Assembly: GCA_001939145.1 (NCBI GenBank)
Contig: LSRX01000343.1
Span: 414,457 to 478,456, forward strand
Length of the DNA: 64,000 nt
From: Symbiodinium microadriaticum
Taxonomy: Eukaryota; Sar; Dinophyceae; Suessiales; Symbiodiniaceae
Direction: 5' to 3'
Position numbers and translations under genes: made by a program. The notes beneath the pieces were generated by a model. That model had not been told where the DNA came from. It saw nothing but the letters and a program-made list of their open reading frames with translations, and ran no database searches. Positions 51,826-61,073 of this stretch are shown piece by piece; positions within the stretch are counted from its first letter, which is position 1; each line of letters begins with the position of its first letter.

Positions 51826-51978
51826 CCCTACACCACCCTACACCCGTTTGTGCTTAAGTTTTTAGGCTTCAGGCCTCCTGACTTAGCAGCTTCCGTGGGC
51901 CTTGGCAAAAACCATGAGACGAGTGTTCCGACTGATGTAAGCTTGACATTGGTCTCTGGCCTTCCTCTTGCTCTCTAA

Positions 51979-52170
51979 ATGCATGTCCTTGCCGGTCCAG
52001 GGTTTAGGGTTTACGGGGTATCAGTGCCCTTTACCTTTCAATCCGGAGCCCGGAACCGAAGTTTTACAACGCAACGAATCCGGCTAAACCATTACAGCAA
52101 ACCTCACTGTCATTACCCTTATCGCTCCCTTTTCAGAACCCTGAAAAGCGGCTCCCTACTCCAATTATGA
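51979..52170 (+). CDS. hypothetical frame, 63 codons
   Basis: GVSVPFTFQSGARNRSFTTQ continues RIRLNHYSKPHCHYPYRSLF and ends SLLQL. No domain. The first codons lie in a telomere-like word. Confidence 0.33.
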   Translation: MHVLAGPGFRVYGVSVPFTFQSGARNRSFTTQRIRLNHYSKPHCHYPYRSLFRTLKSGSLLQL

Positions 52171-52306
52171 GGGCTTCAAGCAGGAAATCGCCTGAAGCCC
52201 AAACCTCTAAATCCTAAATCCCTAGACCCTAAAGCCCAAACCCTAAACCCTAAACCCCCAAACTCCTAAATCCTAAATCCAATGTCCGAAAGGGGTTCAA
52301 GCTGAG

Positions 52307-52370
52307 GCCCCCGGCGTCATCTTCCCGAATGACGGCGGGGTGTTCCCGAGGGTGAACTTCGTCAAACCTG
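52307..52370 (+). CDS. exon, unidentified
   Basis: After GCTGAG the plus strand reads APGVIFPNDGGVFPRVNFVK, then a GT donor. A further small plus block after ATTGCAG (about 52482, LQLLVLPAVAI, stop) could end the gene. Confidence 0.45.
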
Positions 52371-52599
52371 GTCTGCAGACACAGCGCTTTAGAAGTTTAG
52401 GGTTTTGAGTCTACGATCTAGGGTTTAGGGTTTAGAGTTTACGATTTGGGGTTTAGGGGTTAAGATTTTGGGTCGATGATTGCAGTCTTACAGCTGCTTG
52501 TTCTGCCTGCGGTGGCCATTTGAATTAATGGTCGGCTGTTTGACTTGTAGGTTCCGTGTCGAAAGATGTATGTCTGTATGATTCCATGATTCCGTGGGT

Positions 52600-52650
52600 C
52601 TGTATGTCTGTATGTATGTATGTATGTATGTATGTATGCATGCATATATG
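52600..52650. repeat. (TATG)n microsatellite
   Basis: About nine TATG units. Confidence 0.92.
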
Positions 52651-52683
52651 TATATGACCGATAGCTGAGAGTCGCCGCGGTGA

Positions 52684-53222
52684 TCATTGATTGTGCCGCG
52701 ACAAAGAATCCAGGCGCGGAGGGCAGACCTCCTGTCCAGCAGCATCTAGTTTCTGAGCTACGTACCCATCGAGACGCTGAGCTGTTTGTCTGTGGCGTCT
52801 ACCATTGAGTGGCGACTGGGGCAGAGACCCTGCACTACGGCAGTCGAAGAGGTGGCTCATGTGATGACTCAGCAACCAGGACCAGGTGCTTTGCATGATT
52901 CGGGGCGTTGACCTGAGCTTATCCTTTCCCTGAGTGACGTCAAAGACGTTAGAGCAAGGACAGGCATTTGGGAAACCGCTGCTTGACCAGGACCGGCTAG
53001 GGAATAGGACGAGGACTGGCAAGACCTTTGTGCTGTGATCTGCGAAGCTTTTCCGGCCTTTGCTGCCATCTTGGGTTCTTGTTGAGGGATGTTACTTAAG
53101 TTACCATAATAGGGATCTATAGTAAATACTATGGTTTCGTGGGAACATGTGCCATCAGCGGATGTGGAGGCACTTCTGGAAGTACGCATGCCGCGAGGGG
53201 GAGTGCAGCAACCAAGTCCCAT
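52684..53222 (-). CDS. unidentified minus-strand gene, two overlapping frames
   Basis: The frame 52869-53222 (GLGCCTPPRGMRTSRSASTS, ETIVFTIDPYYGNLSNIPQQ, EPKMAAKAGKASQITAQ) passes into frame 52684-53022 (NVFDVTQGKDKLRSTPRIMQ, STWSWLLSHHMSHLFDC). An intron or a frameshift near 52930 would join them. The overlapping plus frame at 53131-53355 is the competing reading. Confidence 0.42.
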
Positions 53223-53355
53223 CGCAGGGTTTGTGCCAGGGCCAACAAATGGAGCTCCGGCGCAGACCTTTCAGCCCATGCTCTGCGTGCATTCGAAGCT
53301 CCCTTGGCAGTGCTTGAAACCCGATGGTTCCAGCCTTTCATCTTCCGAGGCGTGA
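53131..53355 (+). CDS. hypothetical protein, 74 residues (alternative to the minus gene)
   Basis: MVSWEHVPSADVEALLEVRM continues PRGGVQQPSPIAGFVPGPTN and ends SSLSSSEA. Protein-like. It overlaps the minus frame only between 53131 and 53222, so both could be partly real. Confidence 0.38.
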   Translation: MVSWEHVPSADVEALLEVRMPRGGVQQPSPIAGFVPGPTNGAPAQTFQPMLCVHSKLPWQCLKPDGSSLSSSEA

Positions 53356-53587
53356 GCTCCGAGTTTACGGTAATGTGATTATAACAACAAAAGCCCTAAA
53401 TACAGGTAAGAAGTATGAGGGTAGTAATATTCATGAACCAATCATTTAGATCCTCATTTATTCGATCTTGAAAAGGATGCCCCGATGAGAGTCTTATCTT
53501 GCGTATGTGGTTTCACGTTTAAGGTGTCAGGTTCAGGGCGGAGGGTTCAAGGTATAGGCTTTAGGGCTTCAGGGTTTAGGGTTTGGT

Positions 53588-53665
53588 GGATGCTGTAAAG
53601 TTGGTCGTCCTCGCGCATTGAAAGCAGACTCGAGCAAATGCACGAGTCATCCCGTTGCCAGCTTC
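53588..53665 (-). CDS. exon, unidentified
   Basis: After TAGCAGCAG the minus strand reads EAGNGMTRAFARVCFQCART, TNFTA. AG followed by G. Confidence 0.42.
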
Positions 53666-53902
53666 CTGCTGCTAACACGGTAGGTATTTTGTAGTAGACT
53701 TAACCAAAGCCCGAGGTATTCAAGCTAAATAAACTTCATAATTCTTGAGCACAGAAGATTTAGGAATCCCTTAAACACTAAGCCCTAAGCCCTAAGCCCT
53801 AAACTCAAACCTCAAAACTCCGTTATGGTGCTTGTCACTGAAGCCCCTCGTGACCTCAAAAAAAGGCTCAGGCACAGGGTCTAGGGGTTCATGAAGACTC
53901 TG

Positions 53903-54010
53903 TAGAGGCCTTAATATTTAAAAAAATTAGTATGGGTTTTGGGGGCTCCTTATTAAAATTCTAGTATAATATACCCCCCCAAACCTTATTCTTATTATTA
54001 AAGCCCCTAT
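53903..54010. mobile_element. GGGGCCTTAATAATT-family element directly at an exon edge
   Basis: TAGAGGCCTTAATATTTAAA at the left; TTATTCTTATTATTAAAGCC with CCCTATATTAC at the right. The right terminus overlaps the GT donor of the exon at 54016-54161, so the element forms the start of that intron. Confidence 0.7.
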
Positions 54011-54015
54011 ATTAC

Positions 54016-54161
54016 CTGGGCAAAAGCCAAGCCGGGCAGCTGATGTTCACCGGCGACATGCGGTTCACGGCTGGCAGCAGCTCCGTCTCTATTATTCCTG
54101 CACAGTTTCTGCTGGAGCAGGAAATCGGGGACCTTATAACTTATACCCTGCATCATCACCT
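54016..54161 (-). CDS. exon, unidentified
   Basis: Between CCTAGCAG and GTAATA the minus strand reads VMMQGISYKVPDFLLQQKLC, RNNRDGAAASREPHVAGEHQ, LPGLAFAQ. Length 146 bp, consistent ends. Its donor lies at the terminus of a MITE-like element. Confidence 0.55.
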
Positions 54162-54275
54162 CTGCTAGGGATTGAACCTTAAACCCTAAACCCTGAAGTC
54201 TGAGATCTCTGAACAATTGAAATTCAAACCCCAAGGGCCCTAACCTCCAGACTCTAAGAATTGAACTTTGAGCCC

Positions 54276-54605
54276 CTAAACGGTAAACCCTGAATCACAG
54301 ACCCGAGCAGAATTATACTTGATGGATTGTGCCAAATTTGGGCCCCCTTTTATAAGAATGCCCGGGTTCCCAAAAAAAGCGATAAGGCGGCGGGCGCAGG
54401 GAACATCCAGGGGCTTAGGGCGCCTACGAAGTGCTACTACTCTGCCGAAGATGCTCGTCCCCGAAAAAGTCCTACAAACCGCAGCATTCAGAGAGAAGTA
54501 AGAACTAGTCGTCGTCGTCGTGTTCGTCGTCGTGGTGGTCGTCACAGTGGCAAGACCAGCAGGCACAGGAGAAGGAGCTGGAGCAGCAGAAGGAGCAGTT
54601 GACAT
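54276..54605 (-). CDS. hypothetical protein, 109 residues, strand uncertain
   Basis: The minus frame starts MSTAPSAAPAPSPVPAGLAT, passes a Thr/Asn run and continues SLNAAVCRTFSGTSIFGRVV. A plus frame (54319-54501, GPPFIRMPGFPKKAIRRRAQ) is equally protein-like. No domain. Confidence 0.33.
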   Translation of the reverse strand: MSTAPSAAPAPSPVPAGLATVTTTTTTNTTTTTSSYFSLNAAVCRTFSGTSIFGRVVALRRRPKPLDVPCARRLIAFFGNPGILIKGGPNLAQSIKYNSARVCDSGFTV

Positions 54606-54665
54606 CGTCTGTGGCGCTGGCGGTCGTGATAGTGGGCGTGGCGTTCTTGAAACCTTTTTCGTCCG

Positions 54666-55025
54666 TCATGCACGAATAAATTGCCAAATTTCTTTATTCA
54701 GGGGGTTTTTACTGAACTTAAGGTTTGGTGCTGAGTTTAAGGGTTGGGCGCTTGTCGAATTTCGGTTTCCCCTTGCCAAAGCCACCATCTGCAAACCAGG
54801 TTCGAGCCTGCTGAAACATGTTTTAATCGAGAGGGTGAAAAACTTGCTGCTTGTGCCTTGAGCCGAAGGTTGGGAGGCCTGTGCCTTGAGCCGAACGTTT
54901 AGGGTGTGGGGTTTAGGGCTCGTAAGCGTCATTTCCCTTGCCAAAGCCACGATCTGGAGATAAGGTTTGAGGCGGGTGAAACGTGTACTAATCGAGTGGG
55001 TGAAACCTTGAGCCAAGCTGTACAT
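54666..55025 (-). CDS. hypothetical protein with an internal repeat, 119 residues
   Basis: Two copies of about 45 residues: FTHSISTRFTRLKPYLQIVA, LARE and FFTLSIKTCFSRLEPGLQMV, ALARG. At DNA level the blocks near 54770-54870 and 54935-55015 match (CCCTTGCCAAAGCCA). The short phrase TGCCTTGAGCCGAA recurs near 54853, 54884, 55139 and 55170. It may be a duplicated exon or a spacer repeat. Confidence 0.4.
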   Translation of the reverse strand: MYSLAQGFTHSISTRFTRLKPYLQIVALAREMTLTSPKPHTLNVRLKAQASQPSAQGTSSKFFTLSIKTCFSRLEPGLQMVALARGNRNSTSAQPLNSAPNLKFSKNPLNKEIWQFIRA

Positions 55026-55131
55026 ATGGGTAGTTCGCTAAATTCGGACCCCTTTTCAGGTCCTAGATATAGTACGGCACCCTTCTAAAACGGATCCGAA
55101 AAGGGGCCCTGGTTTAGAAAACTACCCATAT
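55024..55131. mobile_element. complete ATGGGTAGTT-family inverted-repeat element
   Basis: ATATGGGTAGTTCGCTAAA at the left and TTTAGAAAACTACCCATAT at the right. Inner arms are GGACCCCTTTTCAGG / CCGAAAAGGGGCCC around ATATAGTACGGCACC. About 108 bp. Confidence 0.72.
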
Positions 55132-55252
55132 AGAGGCGTGTGCCTTGAGCCGAAAGTTTAAAGACCTGTGTCTTGAGCCGAAGGGCCGAAGGTTTAGGGT
55201 GTGGGGTTTAGTTTAGAGCTTTTACATGTTATGCACATATCCATAATATTTA

Positions 55253-55447
55253 CTATGTGTATATGTATAACAGATTATGTTGTGTAATTGTGTATGTAAT
55301 GAAAGAAAGTCCCGGCAACGCAGGGTGCCGTTGCACGGCCCGCCGGCTCTGGCAGGCGAATGGACGAGGAAAGAATCGTCGAAGATAATCTGAAAATACA
55401 CAAGGAGACGAAGTTTCTAAGATGCCCTGGCACCCCGACTCTGTCAA
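55253..55447 (-). CDS. possible exon
   Basis: ESGCQGILETSSPCVFSDYL continues RRFFPRPFACQSRRAVQRHP. It lies just downstream of the tandem-exon gene on the same strand; the 3' part is AT-rich and unconvincing. Confidence 0.33.
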   Translation of the reverse strand: MTESGCQGILETSSPCVFSDYLRRFFPRPFACQSRRAVQRHPALPGLSFITYTITQHNLLYIYT

Positions 55448-55672
55448 GCAGAAGTTAAAGGAGCCCGATTGAAATCAAGCATTTTTTCTGCTGCTGCACT
55501 GCTGCACGTGCAACGACACTTGTCACGGGAAGAACAGCTTCAGATTTCAGATCGTGATCACGGCTTTCCTTGGCATCGCATGAGCCAATGAGCCACGATT
55601 CATGACGTGGTTCATTTGAAGAGTACGATTCGTCTCAACTGAATTCTTTTTGCTCAAGCCAAGCATCCGAAC

Positions 55673-58478
55673 TTAAACGGAAGCTTCATCTGCTTCATGG
55701 CGTCCTCCTTTCCCCAACCCCGTGCTCCGCATGAACATGGAGTGAATTCGCTTTGCCTTGCCGTGCCTGGCCTCGGAATCCTGCTGCTGCAGCTGCTGCT
55801 GCTTTCGCTTCCGTTTGCTAGCGCTCGACTTCGAGTCCTGCCACATGACTCCGCTTAGAATCTGGTTCTAAAACAAACTGTCATGGTCCATTGTGGGTTT
55901 GTGGTTAGCTTAGCTTATCAATGCAGCGGGAACTGCAACGATCATGCCGCACGAGCTCCCGGACTTCTCAGAAGTTTCAGATTTCAGACCCCATGCCGAA
56001 CAACACCGAAAAGATCCCGGAAGCTTATGTCATACAATCTTCGGCCAGCCGCATCCTCGGCACCCGTATTCTTCTTTGGCATCTCCGGCTCCGGGGCGAT
56101 TGCTGCAGGCATCACCTGGCTTGTAACGTTGGCTTTAATTGGGCTTAAGGATTAAAGCTGTGCAGGGTTGGCAAAGGTTTAGGGCTTAAGGCTTAATTTA
56201 GGGCTTAAGGCTTAAAGGTCTATAGAGTTGCAAGCGCAAGAATCGTCTGTTTGGCTGCTTGGTTGCGCCTTCTCGTCCGAGCCCTGGCGAGCGTTTTCGG
56301 CATCCGTCGCCGCGTGGTTTTTCTCGTCCACCTGCTGTTTGCATAGTTATAGGTTAGGCTTCGATTGGAGGTTTGCGGCTTCAGTCAAGTTTAGGAGTTT
56401 AAGGCACGCAGGGGCTGTGGCCCTGCTCCGTGAGAGCGCGCTAAATCCAAGCTCCTCAACCACATCCTTGAATCCTAGAACGGCCTTAGAGTTTAGGCTT
56501 AGGGCTTAGGGTTCGAACGCATGCAGCTTCTGTTTGGCTGCTTCGTTGTGCCAGTGCCTCGTCCGAGTCCTTGCGAGCATCCTTGGCGTTGGCATCCGTC
56601 TTCGCGGAACCTTGGTCTGGGATCTGGTCAATCTGCTCTTCCACGGGCACCTGCATCGCAGCGGTTTAGGTTTGGTGGTCTCCGGCTTCCGGCAATTTTA
56701 AAAGTTTAAAGACCACAGTCTACAGGGGCGCAACCTGCTAAATCCATGAGCCAAGATTTATTAATGATGAGGGGCTTCCTGGACCAAGCCTCCCTAACGG
56801 TTTAGAGTTTAAGTTTTAGGGTAACGGTGTAGAGTTTAAGTTTTAGGGTCCTAAGAGCAAAAACTGGTTTAGGGATGAAGGCAATGTAAGGCCATTGGAA
56901 ATGCTAAGGTTTAGGTTGTAGAGGTACGGACCCGAGCATCTACTGTTTGGCAGCTGGCCATGCCTGCAACTGCGACACTGACACCGAGTCTGGCGGAGTG
57001 GCAGCATGGGCATCGGTATTCCCCTTTGGCATGTCGGCGCTTGCTTCGGCGAGCATCGCCTGGCTTGCAATGTCGGGCTTAGATTAAGCTGTAAAGTTGT
57101 GGCACAGGTTTAGGGGCTTAGGGGCCTAGGGCTACTGGCACCAGCATCTTCGGTGAAGTTGTGCCTCCTCCGAGTCCTTGCGAGCATCCTTGGTGTTGGC
57201 ATCCGTCTTCGCGGAACCTGGGTGTGGGATCTGGTCAATCTGCTCTTCCACGGGCACCTGGCATCGTAGCGGTTTAGGTTTTGAGGTTTCCGGCTTCCTG
57301 GGCCAAGCCTTCCGCTTCTTAAACCACACAATTGAATTCTAACGGTTTAGAGTTTAAGTTTTAGGGCCCTAAGAGCAAAAACTGGTTTAGGGATGAAGGC
57401 AATGTAGGGCCATTGGAATTGACCAAGGTTTAGGTTGTAGAGGTACGGACCCGAGCATCTACTATTTGGCAGCTGGCCATGCCTGCAACCGCGACACCGA
57501 GTCTGGCGGAGTGGCAGCATGGGCTTCGGTATTCCCCTTTGGCCAGTCGGCGCTTGCTTCGGCGAGCATCGCCTGGCTTGCAATGTCGGGCTTAGATTAA
57601 GCTGTAAAGTTGTGGCAAAGGTTTCGGGCCTAGGGCTACTGGCACCAGCATCTTCGGTGTGGATGCTTCATGGTGCCTCGTCCGAGTCCTTGCGAGCATC
57701 CTTGGCGTTGGCATCCGTCTTCGCGGAACGTGGGTGTGGGATCTGGTCCTGGTCAATCTGCTCTTCCACGGGCACCTGGCATCGTAGCGGTTTAGGTTTA
57801 GGTCTTGAGTTTTCCGGCGAAGGGACCACAGTCTACGAGGGCGCAACCTGGTAAATGAAAACGTCGGGATTTAGAAGTAATCGTATACGGGGCCTCCTGA
57901 GGCCTCTTGGACCAAGCCTCCCAAATCTTAAACTGGACCCGTTTAGTGTTGAGGGCTTGCGGTCCTAAGAGCAAAAACTGGCTTCAGGTTTCAGAAAACG
58001 TAGGGCCGTGGGAAGAAAGGTTTGCGATCCCGGTTTGCGGTTTAAAATTGCGGACACGAGCATCTACTCTTTGACAGCTGGCTGCGCCTGCAACTCCAAG
58101 TGTGGTGGGGGGGGGCATCACGGGCCTCGGCATGGGTACTCTTTGGCTTCTCCGCAGCGGCTGCGTCTGCGAGCATCACCTGGCTTAGAAACTTGGGTTT
58201 AGAGTTGATAGTTTAGGGCAGTTTAGGGATTAAGTTGTAAATGGGTTGGCAAAAGTTTAGGGCTTAGAGGCTTAGCGGCTTAAAATTCCAAGCAGGCCAG
58301 CTTCTGTTGGGTTGTTTGGCTGCGCCTTCTCGTCCGAGTCCTGGCGAGTATTATCGCCAGCTGGGTGCTCTTCCCTGATCACCTGGCACATGGAATCGTA
58401 GTGCTTGAACAACTCAGAACAATGTGAAACAAGCTTCCGTTTCATCCTCAATGAATGTTGCCTAGCCGGCTCACTCAT
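55673..58478 (-). CDS. gene built from tandemly duplicated exons
   Basis: The start exon from 58478 reads MSEPARQHSLRMKRKLVSHC and ends with a first repeat, CQVIREEHPAGDNTRQDSDE. Type-A repeat exons (VPVEEQIDQIP, KTDANAKDARKDSDEAQ) lie near 57680-57780, 57165-57260, 56550-56665 and 56240-56335. Type-B exons (QAMLAEASADMPKGNTDAHA) lie near 58080-58165, 57480-57575, 56945-57065 and 56030-56125. The terminal exon 55673-55846 encodes SKRKRKQQQLQQQDSEARHG and ends EADEASV, TAA. Introns between copies are also duplicated. Acidic/polar Ala-rich repeats with a basic C-terminus suggest a disordered nuclear protein; no family was recognised. Exact splice sites vary between copies and were not all resolved. 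Confidence 0.6.
56805..57860. repeat. segmental tandem duplication, unit about 540 bp
   Basis: The block beginning GAGTTTAAGTTTTAGGG, followed by AGAGCAAAAACTGGTTTAGG, is present at 56830 and 57346 with high identity over several hundred bases, including A and B exons. A more diverged copy starts at about 57940. Confidence 0.85.
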
Positions 58479-58559
58479 GACTGAAGCCAGCTCAGCTCTG
58501 GCAGCTCAGGCGTTTAAACAAGCCCTGCAACAATAACCGTCTGTTGCCCTTTGGGCTGT

Positions 58560-59290
58560 CTTGACTAGTCTTGGCGGATTGTTGAGAGCAGCGGATGTAG
58601 CAGGGGAGCCGATGCCACAGGATATGCGAAAGCAAACAGAACAGAGGACGAGAGAAGAAAGAGCAGACTAAAAATACATGTAAGAGGTGAAGAAGACGAG
58701 CTAAACAGAAGAGTACGATGTGGAAACAAATAGAGATCACCTTCAGCCCAAAAGCAGGAAAACATCGAGCAAGAAACAAGAAGCACGACAGGCGAAGGCT
58801 AGCAGGCGCAGACAGCAGGAGCAAGCACGCATATAAAAAACACAAAATCAATAGTCAGGAAAATAATGGTCCCGAATAAGCCTCTTGTCAAGTTGGATCG
58901 CGAGCGTCTTAATGGCCGCGTGCCACAAGCGTTGCAGCACTCACGGGCAAGTAGCTTAGATACGAACTGCCACACTGACCAAAGATAAGTAAGATAAGAC
59001 GCACAGGTTGGATCGTGAATGGGGCCTTGGGACCTTGGGATAGTTTTCAATTATTCTTGGACCCCCAGCCCCACTGGAAATCGAACTGAGGCTTAGGCTT
59101 AGACTTCGACCCGGAGCTGCCCGCCCCTGACCGTGACCGTCGACACCCCAGTTACCTAGTTCCAAAAACTTTAGAAACATCAAGAAAACCCTGACCCTCA
59201 CCCGAGACAGCCCGAAACCGAACCCCCAAACCGCCCAAACCGCAACTTTAAACTTTAAACTAACCTCTTAACTCTTAACTCTTAACCGTC
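58560..59290. other. spacer, purine-rich on plus, no accepted gene
   Basis: AGAAGA-rich sequence gives a 119-codon Leu/Phe/Cys-rich minus frame (58492-58851) that I take as a compositional artefact. Nothing else was recognised. Confidence 0.45.
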
Positions 59291-59766
59291 TCAATCCTTA
59301 GAGCTCGTCCTTGCCGCCTCGGCCTCGCCCCCGATGCCCGCGCCCTCCTTCTCCTTTACGTCCTCACGTCGACGGCTCGTACAAGCCGTTGCAGCAATGA
59401 CAGCAACAATCTGTTTGGATGAACTGATGCTCTCAGTTATCTCACTAAGCTGACGCAAGCGACGACGGCAATCACACAACACTCTTCTGTGAAAAATGAG
59501 TTGCTTCACTAGGCTTTAGCTTCCTCGGCTTCCTCATCCTCATGGAGGTCGAGGTCTTTGTCTTTCTCTTCGTCAGAGGAGAGAGCATCTTCATCTTCAC
59601 GGTCATCATTATCACGGTCATCGCCGTCGCCATCACCCTCTGCATCTGGAGCTGGTCCTTTTTTGGCACGCTTGGATTTGCGCTTCTCCTTGCCAGTGCC
59701 CTTATCACCCTTATCCTTCTTCTTTTTTTTCTTCTTCTTCCCGTCACCGTCGCCGTCTTCGGTCAA
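59291..59766 (-). CDS. Lys-rich then Asp/Glu-rich protein, two exon-like blocks
   Basis: Minus block 59509-59766: MTEDGDGDGKKKKKKKKDKG, KEKRKSKRAKKGPAPDAEGD, then DREDEDALSSDEEKDKDLDL. Block to 59291 (LSEITESISSSKQIVAVIAA, REDVKEKEGAGIGGEAEAAR) ends with a stop after SSKD. The charged pattern is typical of disordered tails of nuclear or ribosome-associated proteins. The join between blocks is unresolved. Confidence 0.48.
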
Positions 59767-60079
59767 GCTCTGCCTGGCACACTGGTGATTTCAGTTTCAA
59801 GTTTCAAGTGAATGGGCGAGTCTTTTGACAATGAGAGTTTTGCTGGGCCTGAACTTGGTAAGGTTAAGACCGCAGGCGTTGATGCCATTCTGACCGCTGT
59901 GCATGTCCGAAGCAAGCTGTAGCAGGGGGTGCAACCTTGGCAAAGCACCATCGGGCGAACCAACCAAACCCAACAAAGCCAATCACCCTGCTACATGGAA
60001 TTGCATTACAACTTACAACCAACGTTCGAAAGGCCGAAGTGTGCATCTGTGCATGAGTCATGAGTCAGGGAGTCGAGAG

Positions 60080-60403
60080 CTAGCTGCAGTCACTTGACGT
60101 TGGCATGGAAGTGGAGGCGCTCGAAGATGTCGCCGATGCCGCCTTCATCACATCCTCCACGCCGGGCATCGACCCTGAAATCGCAAGCATGCTCGGCACC
60201 CGCACACTCACGCAGTGAGCGGAACCGACACACTTTTCGCACAGCAAAATGCCGCCAGGGAAATACACCAAATCACCGCTGATAAGGTAACCCGTCTTGA
60301 AGGTCATCGGGCCACACTTGTCCCAAGTCGCCTCATCCATGTTTTCAAGGAATCTTGCCGCGTCTTCCAAGCCAACGTCAGCGGGGTCGAACTTTCCGTC
60401 GGC
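60080..60403 (-). CDS. terminal exon with a conserved-looking Trp/Gly/Cys domain
   Basis: After TGGGCGAG the minus strand reads GKFDPADVGLEDAARFLENM, DEATWDKCGPMTFKTGYLI, SGDLVYFPGGILLCEKCVG and SVRVPSM, then a Ser/Thr-rich tail and a stop. The W...CGP, GYL, GDLVYFPGG and EKCVG order looks like a compact domain; I have the impression of cupin-like folds but cannot place it. The 324-bp exon is long for this window. Confidence 0.55.
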   Translation of the reverse strand, partial: ADGKFDPADVGLEDAARFLENMDEATWDKCGPMTFKTGYLISGDLVYFPGGILLCEKCVGSAHCVSVRVPSMLAISGSMPGVEDVMKAASATSSSASTSMPTSSDCS

Positions 60404-60746
60404 CTCGCCCAAGTTGGGGGTTTTGGTTTAGGGTTGTGGGCCGTGGGTTTGAAGTTTGCAGCTCACGACTCACGATTAGCCTGGCTACAAGGCTCAGAGA
60501 TTTCAATTCCATCAATGTCTTTATAAATGTGGAGAAATATCCACCCGAATAAACCCCCAAACTTTAAGCTGATAGACTTCGTATACAAATTGTCGTTATA
60601 ATTGTCGAAACTTGTCGAAACCTAAAAACGTAAGTTTTGGAGTTTTGGATCTCTGAGGTTTGGGTATTTGGGGTTNGAAGCCAGAAACTTGGAACATCGT
60701 TTATCGTCCTGCCTTTAAGGTAAAGTGTTAGGCATTTATTAAACTC

Positions 60747-61073
60747 ATGTTCGAAAAGTCTGGCCCTTGCGAGAAAAACTGCATCGGCTCGCTCACTCAA
60801 ACCTCAGGCCGTCCCAGCATCGTTCCACTGGCCCCAGCTGCTGCCCTGAAGCCACCAACCAGCTGCATCGTTCCACTGGCCCCAGCTGCCGCCCTTCGAC
60901 ACCGGATACAGCGAAGCAACCAACCAGCAAGGCTGAACTTCACCTGGGTGGGTTATCTGATTGGAGCTACCATCCCATTAAACCCTAAAGAGCCTTACAT
61001 ATTTTTTACCATGCACCCCCGCGGCCTCCGCCTCTTCTTGGCATCCCGCTCAGCCTCCATTTTGTTCAGCTGA
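60747..61073 (+). CDS. hypothetical frame with a 48-bp tandem repeat
   Basis: The plus frame contains IVPLAPAAALKPPTSC followed by IVPLAPAAALRHR, from a duplicated block with CGTTCCACTGGCCCCAGCTG. Its 3' end overlaps the terminal exon of the minus coiled-coil gene. Probably not a gene by itself. Confidence 0.25.
   Translation: MFEKSGPCEKNCIGSLTQTSGRPSIVPLAPAAALKPPTSCIVPLAPAAALRHRIQRSNQPARLNFTWVGYLIGATIPLNPKEPYIFFTMHPRGLRLFLASRSASILFS

Noticed and set aside
58492..59050. 119-codon hydrophobic minus frame
   Set aside because: Leu/Phe/Cys-rich reading opposite a purine-rich strand; no acceptor, start context or helix pattern convincing enough for a membrane protein.
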